A DNA stretch of 10,261 bases from JBFMHD01 sp040752395 [NCBI: Candidatus Hydrogenedentota bacterium] (GCA_040752395.1 JBFMHD010000093.1:1-10261), one strand, 5' to 3'. Positions 1-5,896 are shown, counted from the stretch's first letter. Program-made: numbers and translations. Notes: generated by a model not told the origin, from the letters alone.

Positions 1-351
1 ACCTTAGCCGGAAGGTCTAAGGATGGGAAGGCAGTAACCATAATAATTGCCAATTTTAACCCTCATCTGTATTTTAAGGAATATCCTTTTTCCCCTCCAC
101 AAGATGCTCCATCCAGAGAAGCACCTTCTCAAGTAAGGGAAGTTATGGAAGAGGCCAAACGAGGGTATAACTATACAAAATATAATTTAGAAATGAACAA
201 TCTTCCCTGGAAATCGGCGCGGTTTGAAAGATACTTGGTTGATGATAGTCATAAGCTCGAACTAATAGAAACTGGCAAACTATCTGACTACTCATTAACC
301 CGAGAAACAAAATCTCCATCTGTAGAGATTATAAGGCTGTATGAAAAATAA
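1..351 (+). CDS. C-terminal part of a glycoside-hydrolase-like protein (5' end outside window)
   Basis: The frame is open from the first base of the window to the TAA at 349-351, so this is the last 116 codons of a longer gene. The visible part begins TLAGRSKDGKAVTIIIANFN, like a beta-strand of a C-terminal beta-sandwich. It then has YNYTKYNLEMNNLPWKSARF followed by ERYLVDDSHK and ends with SPSVEIIRLYEK. The pattern of 'beta-strand, central small loop, RYLVD(D/E)xH, final strand' resembles the C-terminal beta domain of GH39-like (clan GH-A) glycosidases. The catalytic barrel is not in view, so the activity cannot be judged. An internal ATG at 145 opens a 68-codon ORF, but it lies in mid-domain and is not a likely real start. 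Only 8 bp separate the stop from the next gene, whose N-terminal region also looks glycosidase-like, so the two are probably co-transcribed. The family assignment is inference from a short fragment. Confidence 0.55.
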   Translation, partial: TLAGRSKDGKAVTIIIANFNPHLYFKEYPFSPPQDAPSREAPSQVREVMEEAKRGYNYTKYNLEMNNLPWKSARFERYLVDDSHKLELIETGKLSDYSLTRETKSPSVEIIRLYEK

Positions 352-359
352 CACTGTAA

Positions 360-1568
360 ATGAAAGATAACATGAACAAAACAATCATTGCAATCATCAT
401 AGGGATTATCTTGATAACTGCGGATATCGGAGTAGTAATTAATTGTCATTCTCGAGAATCAGAGGAATCTTCAGAGCCAGCAACTTCCCAAATCAAGAAA
501 ACTTCAGGTACCTATATGGGTCACAACTGGCACATAGACGAAAACCACTTAATGTGGTGGGATGGGAAACCTTATGTGCCTTATATTAATCCATCACCGA
601 TACTGCCTGGTGAGAAGAGAGATAGATTCTGCAGAGTAGGTGATCTACACCCTACAATAGATTATCTTCATCAGCATGGAATAAGGGATATGATGCTTGA
701 GACAGCGTGGTCTCCAGAGGATGTGAATGAGTTCGCTACCCATCTCACAAATAAGGGGATGACTTATCTGTTTAGCATAGGTGGTCTGGATTTGCTGCTA
801 TTAGATAAAAAATACAATATAACTAAGGAGGATAGATTTGCTTATACCATACTGTACAGTACAACGCCAGGTTCGGCTTCTTATAATCTGAAATTAGGTG
901 TTCCCTTCATTAGCGATTACGGTTTTGGCTCAGGAGATTCTCCTGGGGTACAACTTGATGAAGTAAAGGCATATATCTTTGACTATTCCGAAGGGGAATA
1001 TGATTCATTGGAACAAGAAGAGAAAATAGCACAACTACAGAAGGAGTTCTTCTTGTATATATTAGGAAAGGGTGCAGGAGAATTCTCTGCAATGATAAAA
1101 TGGATTTTTGGAGATGTTCCCACACTTATAGAAGCATGGGCTGCATATGATCTGATTTTTAACGAACCTGCCTTAAAATATGGAGTAGATGCCTTGAGTG
1201 TGACTTATAATGGTAACTTTGAAGTAGATGATCCGATGATTAATTTCAATACCCGAGGAGATTTTGCTAATGCCCTAAGAGTGCTGGATAGAGTCCAAAA
1301 CGAAAGTGGAAAAACAAAATTGTATTGGAGCATTCAAACATTTGGGATAGGACCTTTTAAAACCAAGGATGAAATGAAAAGGTTTTATATGAAATTGGCA
1401 GATGTTGGTGTAAAAGGTTTCCAGTATCTGAATGAGAATAATTATGGCTGGTATAAAAGGCATCCAGAGATTGACATGCCATCTCATCAACAAGAACGCT
1501 TTAAGTGGTTTTCCGAATTAAGGGATGAGATAATCCAGGCTGTGATTGAAGAAGGAAGTAAAAAATGA
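360..1568 (+). CDS. Membrane-anchored or secreted TIM-barrel-like (possible glycosidase) protein
   Basis: This is a 402-aa protein with a hydrophobic N-terminal segment (about residues 7-28, TIIAIIIGIILIT...), then a charged Ser/Glu-rich linker (30-50). That suggests export with an uncleaved or cleaved signal anchor. The cysteine in VVINC lacks a proper lipobox, so a lipoprotein is unlikely. Residues 55-75 (HNWHIDENHLMWWDGKPYVP) match the 'idGkPy.p' opening of beta-galactosidase/GH-A barrels. It is followed by alternating strand/helix stretches such as HGIRDMMLE (106-114) and GMTYLFSIGG (133-142). An Asn-Glu-Pro triplet occurs at 268-270, reminiscent of the GH-A acid/base motif, but I cannot show that it sits on strand 4. 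I recognise no exact family. Position 360 is the first ATG; the ATG at 372 (MNKT...) is an equally good start, and neither has a strong ribosome-binding site. It lies 8 bp downstream of another glycosidase-like fragment, so a carbohydrate-processing role is plausible. Confidence 0.75.
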   Translation: MKDNMNKTIIAIIIGIILITADIGVVINCHSRESEESSEPATSQIKKTSGTYMGHNWHIDENHLMWWDGKPYVPYINPSPILPGEKRDRFCRVGDLHPTIDYLHQHGIRDMMLETAWSPEDVNEFATHLTNKGMTYLFSIGGLDLLLLDKKYNITKEDRFAYTILYSTTPGSASYNLKLGVPFISDYGFGSGDSPGVQLDEVKAYIFDYSEGEYDSLEQEEKIAQLQKEFFLYILGKGAGEFSAMIKWIFGDVPTLIEAWAAYDLIFNEPALKYGVDALSVTYNGNFEVDDPMINFNTRGDFANALRVLDRVQNESGKTKLYWSIQTFGIGPFKTKDEMKRFYMKLADVGVKGFQYLNENNYGWYKRHPEIDMPSHQQERFKWFSELRDEIIQAVIEEGSKK

Positions 1569-1635
1569 TTACAAAATTTAGGCGGGGTTTGGAACTCTGG
1601 GGAAATCTTCGGTTTCCTTGCCTCGTTTCGCTCGG

Positions 1636-1749
1636 TCATATAACTGGTGGGTATACGCTCGTCGGGACTTTGTCCATCCTCGGATTCGCTTCGCTTACCA
1701 AATTACGACCTTCGGTCGCAACTTCGGATACCAGCCTGACGTTATATGA
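1636..1749 (+). other. attC-like (integron recombination site) or MITE-like palindromic element
   Basis: The ends are perfect 9-bp inverted repeats: TCATATAAC (1636-1644) and GTTATATGA (1741-1749). Inside them is a second inverted pair, GGTATACG (1650-1657) and CGGATACC (1725-1732), offset by a 5-nt spacer on the left and an 8-nt spacer on the right. Between these are two mini-hairpins: GGAC-TTT-GTCC (1665-1675) and CGACC-TTC-GGTCG (1706-1718). Nested outer and inner boxes with unequal spacers and a hairpin-rich centre is the architecture of integron attC sites. The outer boxes end in AAC and begin with GTT, as in the RYYYAAC/GTTRRRY cores, but each differs from that consensus at one position. 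The region is visibly richer in GC and TTCG than its surroundings. It follows the stop codon at 1568 and precedes the methyltransferase gene. There is no second copy and no integrase here, so a small terminal-inverted-repeat element or a transcription terminator remains possible. Confidence 0.5.
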
Positions 1750-1765
1750 AATTCGGCTCAGATAG

Positions 1766-1868
1766 TAAGGAGGATGTAATCAAAGCTTTTGACTGAGGAA
1801 TGAGGCGTCATCCTCCTTATCGTGGTCATACCACACAAACTATGAAGACGTGTTCCTCATCACCTCGG
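1766..1868 (+). other. Structured, self-complementary region with two competing folds upstream of the methyltransferase gene
   Basis: Two sets of inverted repeats interlock. Fold 1 pairs TAAGGAGGATG (1766-1776) perfectly with CATCCTCCTTA (1809-1819). Fold 2 pairs CTGAGG-A-ATGAGG (1793-1805) with CCTCAT-CA-CCTCGG (1855-1868), continued by CGTC (1806-1809) with GACG (1847-1850). It encloses a perfect mini-hairpin, GTGGT-CAT-ACCAC (1822-1834). The right arm of fold 1 lies inside the loop of fold 2, so the two folds either exclude each other or form a pseudoknot. The left arm of fold 1 contains an AAGGAGG sequence, but it is followed by ATG TAA and so opens no gene. No known riboswitch or RNA family is recognised. 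It could be a leader RNA, a DNA cruciform site, or part of the neighbouring attC-like element. Confidence 0.45.
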
Positions 1869-1885
1869 AATAACATATACAATAA

Positions 1886-1902
1886 GTTGCAATTTTTGCA
1901 AC
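1886..1902. promoter_or_regulatory. Perfect palindrome GTTGCAA-TTT-TTGCAAC, possible operator
   Basis: Seven-base arms with a 3-nt centre end 16 nt before the methyltransferase ATG at 1919. The size and position suit a dimeric repressor site, for example a controller protein or the methyltransferase's own product acting on its gene. It would be a weak transcription terminator because no T-run follows. There is no regulator gene in the window, so the role is inferred. Confidence 0.35.
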
Positions 1903-1918
1903 TAAACTAACAACTATT

Positions 1919-2986
1919 ATGAGAGATAAAACTATGAGAGTTCAAAAGAATGAAGGTTTGGATTTGTTCCCTGCTTTAGACCTTGTCAAAAAGGATAAGC
2001 GTAAAGGGAAAACTACTGAGAAACTTGAACGATTAGACTTACATGGTGAATTGAGAAAGAAAATATTGCCACTTTGTAGGTTAAAATATGGCGAAATATG
2101 GGAAGATCCTATTAAAGGACACAGGGTAGGCGTATTGGATGCAACAAATCTGAAAGAAGTAAAAAAAATAATGGGCGTGGAAAAAGCAAAGTTAGTTGTA
2201 AATGACCCACCCTATAATGTGCCAGTGGGAAATGCAAACACAAAAGCGCTCTTTAAGATAAATATAGGAGAATATTTAGAGTTTTCAGAAAAATGGGTCC
2301 GAAATGCAATTTTAGTAATGGATAAAAATGCTCATTTTTATATTTGGTTGGGAGCGGATTACAGAGACAATCTTCAACCACATCCTGATTTTATTATTTT
2401 AATAAGAAAATTCAAAGAGTTGAAACCTAAAAATTTCATTACAATGAGAAACCAAAGGGGATATGGTACGCAAAAAAACTGGATGTGGGTTAGGCAAGAA
2501 CTCCTTTATTATGTTAAGGGCAATCCCGATTTTAATGTAGAAGCTGAATATACAGATATTCCTAAAATATTAAGGGGATACTATAAAGAAGTTAATGGAA
2601 GAATTACAGAAAATTTAGAGCGGAGCAGGTCAAAGTATATAAGAGCCGGCAATGTATGGGTAGATATTCAGCAAGTATTTTATAGGATGGAAGAAAATGT
2701 GCCAGGATGTTATGCCCAGAAACCTTTAAAGGCAGTAGAAAGAATAATTTTATCAAGTAGTCATGAAAAAGATTTGGTTGTAGACTTCTTCGCTCATTCT
2801 GGGACAACTTTAATTGCCGGGGAAAGGTTAGAAAGAAAAGTATATACATTTGATATTGATTCTATATTTGCCGAGATTACAATACGGAGATTAGAACGTT
2901 TTAGAAAGACAGGGGAAACAGGTTGGCAGTGGCAAAATCCTTTCCCCGAAATTGAAGATGAAAAGGAGAAACAAAAATGGACATAA
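1919..2986 (+). CDS. Site-specific DNA methyltransferase, beta class (N6-adenine or N4-cytosine)
   Basis: This 355-aa protein would transfer a methyl group from S-adenosylmethionine to DNA. Catalytic motif IV is DPPYN (residues 96-100, within LVVNDPPYNVP). Motif X (CYAQKPLKAVERIILSSS, about 264-281) and the AdoMet-binding motif I (LVVDFFAHSGTTLIAGERL, about 286-304) come after it, and the order IV...X-I defines the beta class of the N6_N4_Mtase family. DPPY is commoner in N6-adenine enzymes. Motif I reads DFFAHSGTT instead of the usual DPFxGSGTT. The central part (150-250) would hold the target-recognition region. The first ATG (1919) has no Shine-Dalgarno site; ATG 1934 (MRVQKNEG) has GAGAG just upstream and may be the true start. 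The gene overlaps the nucleotidyltransferase gene by 10 bp. No restriction endonuclease is next to it, so it appears to be an orphan methyltransferase, probably acquired with the upstream attC-like element. Confidence 0.9.
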   Translation: MRDKTMRVQKNEGLDLFPALDLVKKDKRKGKTTEKLERLDLHGELRKKILPLCRLKYGEIWEDPIKGHRVGVLDATNLKEVKKIMGVEKAKLVVNDPPYNVPVGNANTKALFKINIGEYLEFSEKWVRNAILVMDKNAHFYIWLGADYRDNLQPHPDFIILIRKFKELKPKNFITMRNQRGYGTQKNWMWVRQELLYYVKGNPDFNVEAEYTDIPKILRGYYKEVNGRITENLERSRSKYIRAGNVWVDIQQVFYRMEENVPGCYAQKPLKAVERIILSSSHEKDLVVDFFAHSGTTLIAGERLERKVYTFDIDSIFAEITIRRLERFRKTGETGWQWQNPFPEIEDEKEKQKWT

Positions 2987-3243
2987 AACAGTTGAAGCAA
3001 CTTATTAGAGTATATAAGCCTCAGAAGATTATCTTATTTGGTTCTTTAGTAAGTGGCAAAATAAAGGAAGGGACAGATATCGACCTTTTTATTGTCAAAG
3101 AAGATGTGCCTAATCTTGGTGTCGATAGAATACGCCAATTGGATGGATTGATCAAATATAAACTAGCTACTGACTTCATTGTGTACAGACCTGAAGAAGT
3201 GGAGCAAAGGTTGAAATTAGGTGATCCATATTCAGACTCTTAA
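2977..3243 (+). CDS. Minimal nucleotidyltransferase (MNT) domain protein, C-terminus probably truncated
   Basis: This 88-aa protein belongs to the DNA polymerase beta-like nucleotidyltransferase superfamily. The signature FGSLVSGKIKEGTDIDLFIV (residues 21-40) supplies the GS motif (G22-S23) and the two metal-binding aspartates D34 and D36. A third acidic residue, D66, sits in TDFIVY. MNT proteins typically pair with HEPN proteins, acting as antitoxins that AMPylate or otherwise neutralise the HEPN RNase; no HEPN gene is visible here. The start has a good AAGGAG site at 2963-2968 and overlaps the methyltransferase end by 10 bp, so translation is likely coupled. Relatives usually continue after the LGDP motif with roughly 15 more residues (GDPFIKEI..GKVLY). 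Here the reading frame stops after LGDPYSDS, and its last 12 bp overlap the end of the convergent gene. This looks like truncation at a rearrangement junction, although the catalytic residues remain. Confidence 0.8.
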   Translation: MDIKQLKQLIRVYKPQKIILFGSLVSGKIKEGTDIDLFIVKEDVPNLGVDRIRQLDGLIKYKLATDFIVYRPEEVEQRLKLGDPYSDS

Positions 3244-3528
3244 TATACGAAACACTACACCATAACCGGTATATGGTTTTCCCGGGTCGATACAATGTAC
3301 ATACAGTTCGTCTTCTATACCGTGTCGTACTTTCACAACTTCTGAACACATAGGAGGTATGCACCACATACATATAGTATGTGTAGAACTTTTATCAGTA
3401 TCTATGACCCAGGCGCCCTGTTCGGTGCTACGCATATAAATAAAATCGCCAGGTTTGAATACCGGACAATCGTTTTTTAATTCAACAACTTCTGCTTTGA
3501 CATCAAACTTTTGTTTTGTCGGTTCCAT
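3232..3528 (-). CDS. 98-aa cysteine-containing protein, possibly TIGR04076-like
   Basis: This small soluble protein has five cysteines (C21, C53, C56, C61, C79), including CMWCIPPMC (53-61), which could bind a metal or a cluster. The layout, with CPVFKPGDFIYMR near the N-terminus, a middle segment with aromatic and Cys residues, then LYVHCIDP and a closing VVFRILRV strand, resembles the small uncharacterised TIGR04076 family. That match is from memory of the family pattern and is tentative. It is the last gene of a three-gene minus-strand run, 29 bp after the DUF1116 gene, so it is likely co-expressed and may be an accessory subunit. No strong ribosome-binding site precedes the ATG at 3528. 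Its C-terminal strand looks complete, which suggests that the overlapping convergent MNT gene is the one that was damaged. Confidence 0.7.
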   Translation of the reverse strand: MEPTKQKFDVKAEVVELKNDCPVFKPGDFIYMRSTEQGAWVIDTDKSSTHTICMWCIPPMCSEVVKVRHGIEDELYVHCIDPGKPYTGYGVVFRILRV

Positions 3529-3557
3529 AACTATACCCAGGGTAATCTCATAAAAAT

Positions 3558-4799
3558 TCAGAAATATTTTTCAACGAATGATTCGAGTGCGTCTTCAAAA
3601 CATTTCATTGGTGGGTTGACAAGTCCGGCACCAACCTGACCGATACCTGCCTCTTTATGAGCGATACCGGTATTAATCTGTGGCAAAATATTTAGTTCGC
3701 AGACTTTAATAATATTGATACCTGTTGGAGAGCCACGGAAATCAAGTGCAGGGATTTGAAAAGTTTCTGATTCGGTTTCTGTTATCTCATACATCTTCAT
3801 AGTAAAATTCAAAGCATCTTTAACTGTTCCGCCAACGAATTTAACGATAGCAGGTGCAGCTGCCATCGCGAATCCGCCAAGGCCGCAGGTCTCTGTTATT
3901 GAGCTATCACCGATATCAGGGTTTGCATCTTTTTCAGAAAAGCCGGGGAAATATAAACCTTTTATATATGATGCAGGCCCTGTAAACCATTTGTCTTTCA
4001 ATCCAGCGACACGGATCCCAAACTCAGTACCATTTCTACTCATTGTGGTAACGATACTTGAGCCTGGAATCCATTCAGCAGATTGCATTATAGCTTTACA
4101 GGCTGGCATACTGAGATTAAGGAAGAAATGGTCGTTTGAGTTCATAAATTCAAGCACTTTTTTCTTATCTTTAGCCTGGAACTTTGTTTCGAGGATACAT
4201 GGTGCGAGCTCTCTGATTAAGAGCGAGGTTGCAGCGCGATTACGGTTATGTAACTCGTCGCCCATTTGTAATGCTTGAGCAATGATTGTTTTAAGATTTA
4301 TTTCGCCATGCAATTTAATTGCTTCGGCTAACACCGGTGCAAGGGCTTCCTCGATCCATTTTAATCTGTCTAACACCTCATCCTGGTATGCACCGTATCT
4401 TAATACTTTTCCTAAACCTTCATTTAGTGTACAGAAAGTTTTATTACCTTTAGTTTTGTTTTCGATTATAAAGACAGGCATTCGAGCTGTGCAGACACCA
4501 GCCATCGGTCCAACGCCGCTATGTTCATGCCACGGTTCAAACTTGATTTCGCCAGAAGATGCAAGTTCTATAGCTTCTTTTTCGTTTTTACATAAACCCT
4601 GATATATAAGTCCACCAATAACAGCACCTCTTAGCGGTCCGGACATTTTATCCCAGCTTATAGGTGGGCCTGCGTGCAGAACCAACTTTTCATTCATTCC
4701 CGGGACAACGTTTTTTGCGGTCTCTATACCGATTAAAACAGGTTGGCTCGATTGGATATTCTTAATAGCTTCTGTATTTGCTTTATCTATATCGACCAT
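3558..4799 (-). CDS. DUF1116 family protein (YlbE/AllG-like, oxamate carbamoyltransferase-type subunit)
   Basis: This 413-aa protein is close to the usual family length of about 420. Recognisable conserved blocks are LVLHAGPPISWDKMSGPLRG (39-58), EPWHEHSGVGPMAGVCTARM (88-107), TLNEGLGKVLRYGAY (124-138), ALQMGDELHNRNRAAT (176-191) and a Gly-rich ETCGLGGFAMAAAPAIV block in the C-terminal half. DUF1116 includes E. coli YlbE (AllG), which acts with FdrA/AllF and AllH as oxamate transcarbamylase in anaerobic allantoin breakdown, converting oxalurate plus phosphate to oxamate and carbamoyl phosphate. Here neither FdrA nor AllH nor a carbamate kinase is adjacent; the partners are a GNAT-like protein and a small Cys protein. 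The substrate is therefore uncertain and could be another carbamoyl or acyl compound. It lies 135 bp after the GNAT gene in the same direction. The start at 4799 is preceded only by a G-run (GGGGG) as a possible ribosome-binding site. Confidence 0.85.
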   Translation of the reverse strand: MVDIDKANTEAIKNIQSSQPVLIGIETAKNVVPGMNEKLVLHAGPPISWDKMSGPLRGAVIGGLIYQGLCKNEKEAIELASSGEIKFEPWHEHSGVGPMAGVCTARMPVFIIENKTKGNKTFCTLNEGLGKVLRYGAYQDEVLDRLKWIEEALAPVLAEAIKLHGEINLKTIIAQALQMGDELHNRNRAATSLLIRELAPCILETKFQAKDKKKVLEFMNSNDHFFLNLSMPACKAIMQSAEWIPGSSIVTTMSRNGTEFGIRVAGLKDKWFTGPASYIKGLYFPGFSEKDANPDIGDSSITETCGLGGFAMAAAPAIVKFVGGTVKDALNFTMKMYEITETESETFQIPALDFRGSPTGINIIKVCELNILPQINTGIAHKEAGIGQVGAGLVNPPMKCFEDALESFVEKYF

Positions 4800-4830
4800 A
4801 ATGTAACCCCCATCAGTTATAGGTGGTGAA

Positions 4831-4874
4831 GAAATAAGAAGTGAGAAGTATCAGAACACCAAACACCGAACTTA
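4831..4874. repeat. Heptamer-type repeat patch between the GNAT and DUF1116 genes
   Basis: Two different 7-nt series follow each other: AAATAAG, AAGTGAG, AAGTATC (4832-4852), then AACACCA and AACACCG (4855-4868) with a partial AAC unit after. The sequence TAAGAAGTGAGAAGTATCAG (4835-4854) recurs exactly at 5704-5723. It lies in the 135-bp spacer between two co-oriented genes; nothing else is recognised in that spacer. Confidence 0.6.
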
Positions 4875-4934
4875 AGAATACTATCGAAAGACTAAAGGAA
4901 TACACCATAATATTTTTAGGTACAGGGGTTTTAT

Positions 4935-5672
4935 TTAAATCTCAATTTCCTCTGGAAGAGTAAATTTTTCATTTGCTTTTAATAGTTCAGGTGGTACTGG
5001 TCGTTGAAACTCAGCACCTACAAGGTCTCTCAAATACTTTTTTACTCGTTTATCCCAATAATCTTTTGTCATATAAAAGACTTTAGCTCCGCCAAGTTCA
5101 TGTTGGTACTCGGGATAAGGTTTAGAGGGTTGAGCCATCTGGATAGCCCATCGTTTAAATCCGTTATAGCTCTCATAGGTTGCCCAGAACTCTTTCTGAC
5201 CCAATATATCAAAACAGTATTCAGCTTTAGCATAATACATAGTTGCTCCAGCGCGCATTCCGCGGGCAAAAGCCATAGTATGTAAAGAGATATTTATATC
5301 TTCATTCCATAGCCTGCCATTACAGAAACCTGCTAATTTTCCGTCAATCAAACCTACGAAGGTATATGGGTCTTTTAGTCTTTTACGGATAACGCCGAGG
5401 AGTTCTGCATAGACACGGATGCCAACTATATCATAAAAATCTTTTCCTTCTTTAAATTGTTCGCTAGCTACTAATTTTTGCATCATTTCTATAAGTAGAG
5501 GGAATTCATCTTCTCTTGCTTCTCTTATAACCATATTCTTGCCTTTAAGAGTGATGAATGCAGGTGGGTATGGTTTCTGGGCTAATGGTGGTAGTTGAAA
5601 CAGGGCCTCGAGTTCGCTGACATCGAACTCTATTTTTTCTTGAGACACTTTACAGGGAACTTTTTCTTTCAT
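4935..5672 (-). CDS. GNAT-like N-acetyltransferase domain protein
   Basis: This 245-aa protein has a GNAT-type core beginning at about residue 47 (MVIREAREDEFPLLIEMMQKL, strand 1 and helix 1). The core continues with TFVGLIDGKLAGFCNGRLW (104-122, strands 2-3) and TMAFARGMRAGATMYYAKAE (132-151). In that last stretch RGMRAGA approximates the acetyl-CoA pyrophosphate loop (R/QxxGxG/A), with R140 where Gly is usual. It then has EFWATYESYNGFKRWAIQM (161-179), containing the usual 'GFKR' near strand 6, and AKVFYMTKDYWDKRVKKYL. The weak A motif means that acyl-CoA binding is not certain. The first 46 residues are a Pro-rich extension (LPPLAQKPYPPAF) without a recognised fold. The substrate is unknown. 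It is the first gene of the run that includes the DUF1116 protein and has the strongest ribosome-binding site in the window, so a functional link with DUF1116 is plausible. Confidence 0.75.
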   Translation of the reverse strand: MKEKVPCKVSQEKIEFDVSELEALFQLPPLAQKPYPPAFITLKGKNMVIREAREDEFPLLIEMMQKLVASEQFKEGKDFYDIVGIRVYAELLGVIRKRLKDPYTFVGLIDGKLAGFCNGRLWNEDINISLHTMAFARGMRAGATMYYAKAEYCFDILGQKEFWATYESYNGFKRWAIQMAQPSKPYPEYQHELGGAKVFYMTKDYWDKRVKKYLRDLVGAEFQRPVPPELLKANEKFTLPEEIEI

Positions 5673-5680
5673 AACTAATA

Positions 5681-5687
5681 TCCTCCT
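5681..5687 (-). promoter_or_regulatory. Strong Shine-Dalgarno site of the GNAT gene
   Basis: On the minus strand AGGAGGA stands 8 nt before the ATG at 5672. It settles that start and shows that the run of three genes has a well-translated first member. Confidence 0.8.
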
Positions 5688-5693
5688 CTGAAA

Positions 5694-5723
5694 AAGTAAG
5701 AAGTAAGAAGTGAGAAGTATCAG
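5694..5723. repeat. Tandem heptamers AAGTAAG/AAGTGAG
   Basis: Four consecutive 7-nt units, AAGTAAG, AAGTAAG, AAGTGAG and AAGTATC (5694-5721), lie directly upstream of the GNAT ribosome-binding site. The last 20 nt (5704-5723) are identical to 4835-4854. Confidence 0.75.
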
Positions 5724-5727
5724 GACA

Positions 5728-5782
5728 GGCTACAGGCTTCGGACTACAGCCGGCTGGAACCCGAAGCCCGGAGCCTGAAGCC
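5728..5782. repeat. Palindromic heptamer-type repeat (GGCTTCG/GAAGCCC)
   Basis: Units GGCTACA, GGCTTCG, GACTACA on the left face CCCGAAG, CCCGGAG, CCTGAAG on the right. GGCTTCGG (5735-5742) pairs perfectly with CCGAAGCC (5761-5768), and the loop between contains the 10-bp palindrome CAGCCGGCTG (5747-5756). It is much richer in GC than its surroundings and could fold as a branched hairpin. A transcription terminator for argS read-through is possible, but no T-run follows on the minus strand. Confidence 0.6.
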
Positions 5783-5811
5783 AACATATCATCTTTAGTT
5801 TTTCATCCTTT

Positions 5812-5863
5812 GTGTAGAACGCAATAACCCAATAACCCAAGAACCCAATAGTGTAGAGCGCAA
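5812..5863. repeat. Octamer array AATAACCC flanked by GTGTAGARCGCAA direct repeats
   Basis: Three consecutive 8-nt units, AATAACCC, AATAACCC and AAGAACCC (5823-5846), are bracketed by a near-identical 13-nt direct repeat: GTGTAGAACGCAA at 5812-5824 and GTGTAGAGCGCAA at 5851-5863. No gene overlaps it. Function unknown. Confidence 0.6.
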
Positions 5864-5896
5864 ACCGCGCTCATGAGTACTCCTTCGAAAAAGTTC

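Noticed and set aside
268-351. First gene starting at the internal ATG (145) as a separate small protein
   Set aside because: The frame is open and domain-like from base 1, so the ATG is internal to a larger gene that begins upstream of the window.
1565-1765. A 66-codon plus-strand ORF overlapping the stop of the barrel-like gene by ATGA
   Set aside because: It runs through the hairpin-rich attC-like element, its protein has no recognisable feature, and the composition is that of the palindromic DNA. The reading frame is probably accidental.
1766-1779. AAGGAGG followed by ATG as a translation start
   Set aside because: The ATG is immediately followed by TAA and the spacing is zero. The sequence is better explained as one arm of the 11-bp inverted repeat.
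3991-4602. Two plus-strand ORFs inside the DUF1116 gene
   Set aside because: They lie wholly opposite a conserved coding region and have no features of their own.
4831-5863. The tandem short repeats as a CRISPR array
   Set aside because: Units are only 7-8 nt with no unique spacers between them and no cas genes nearby.
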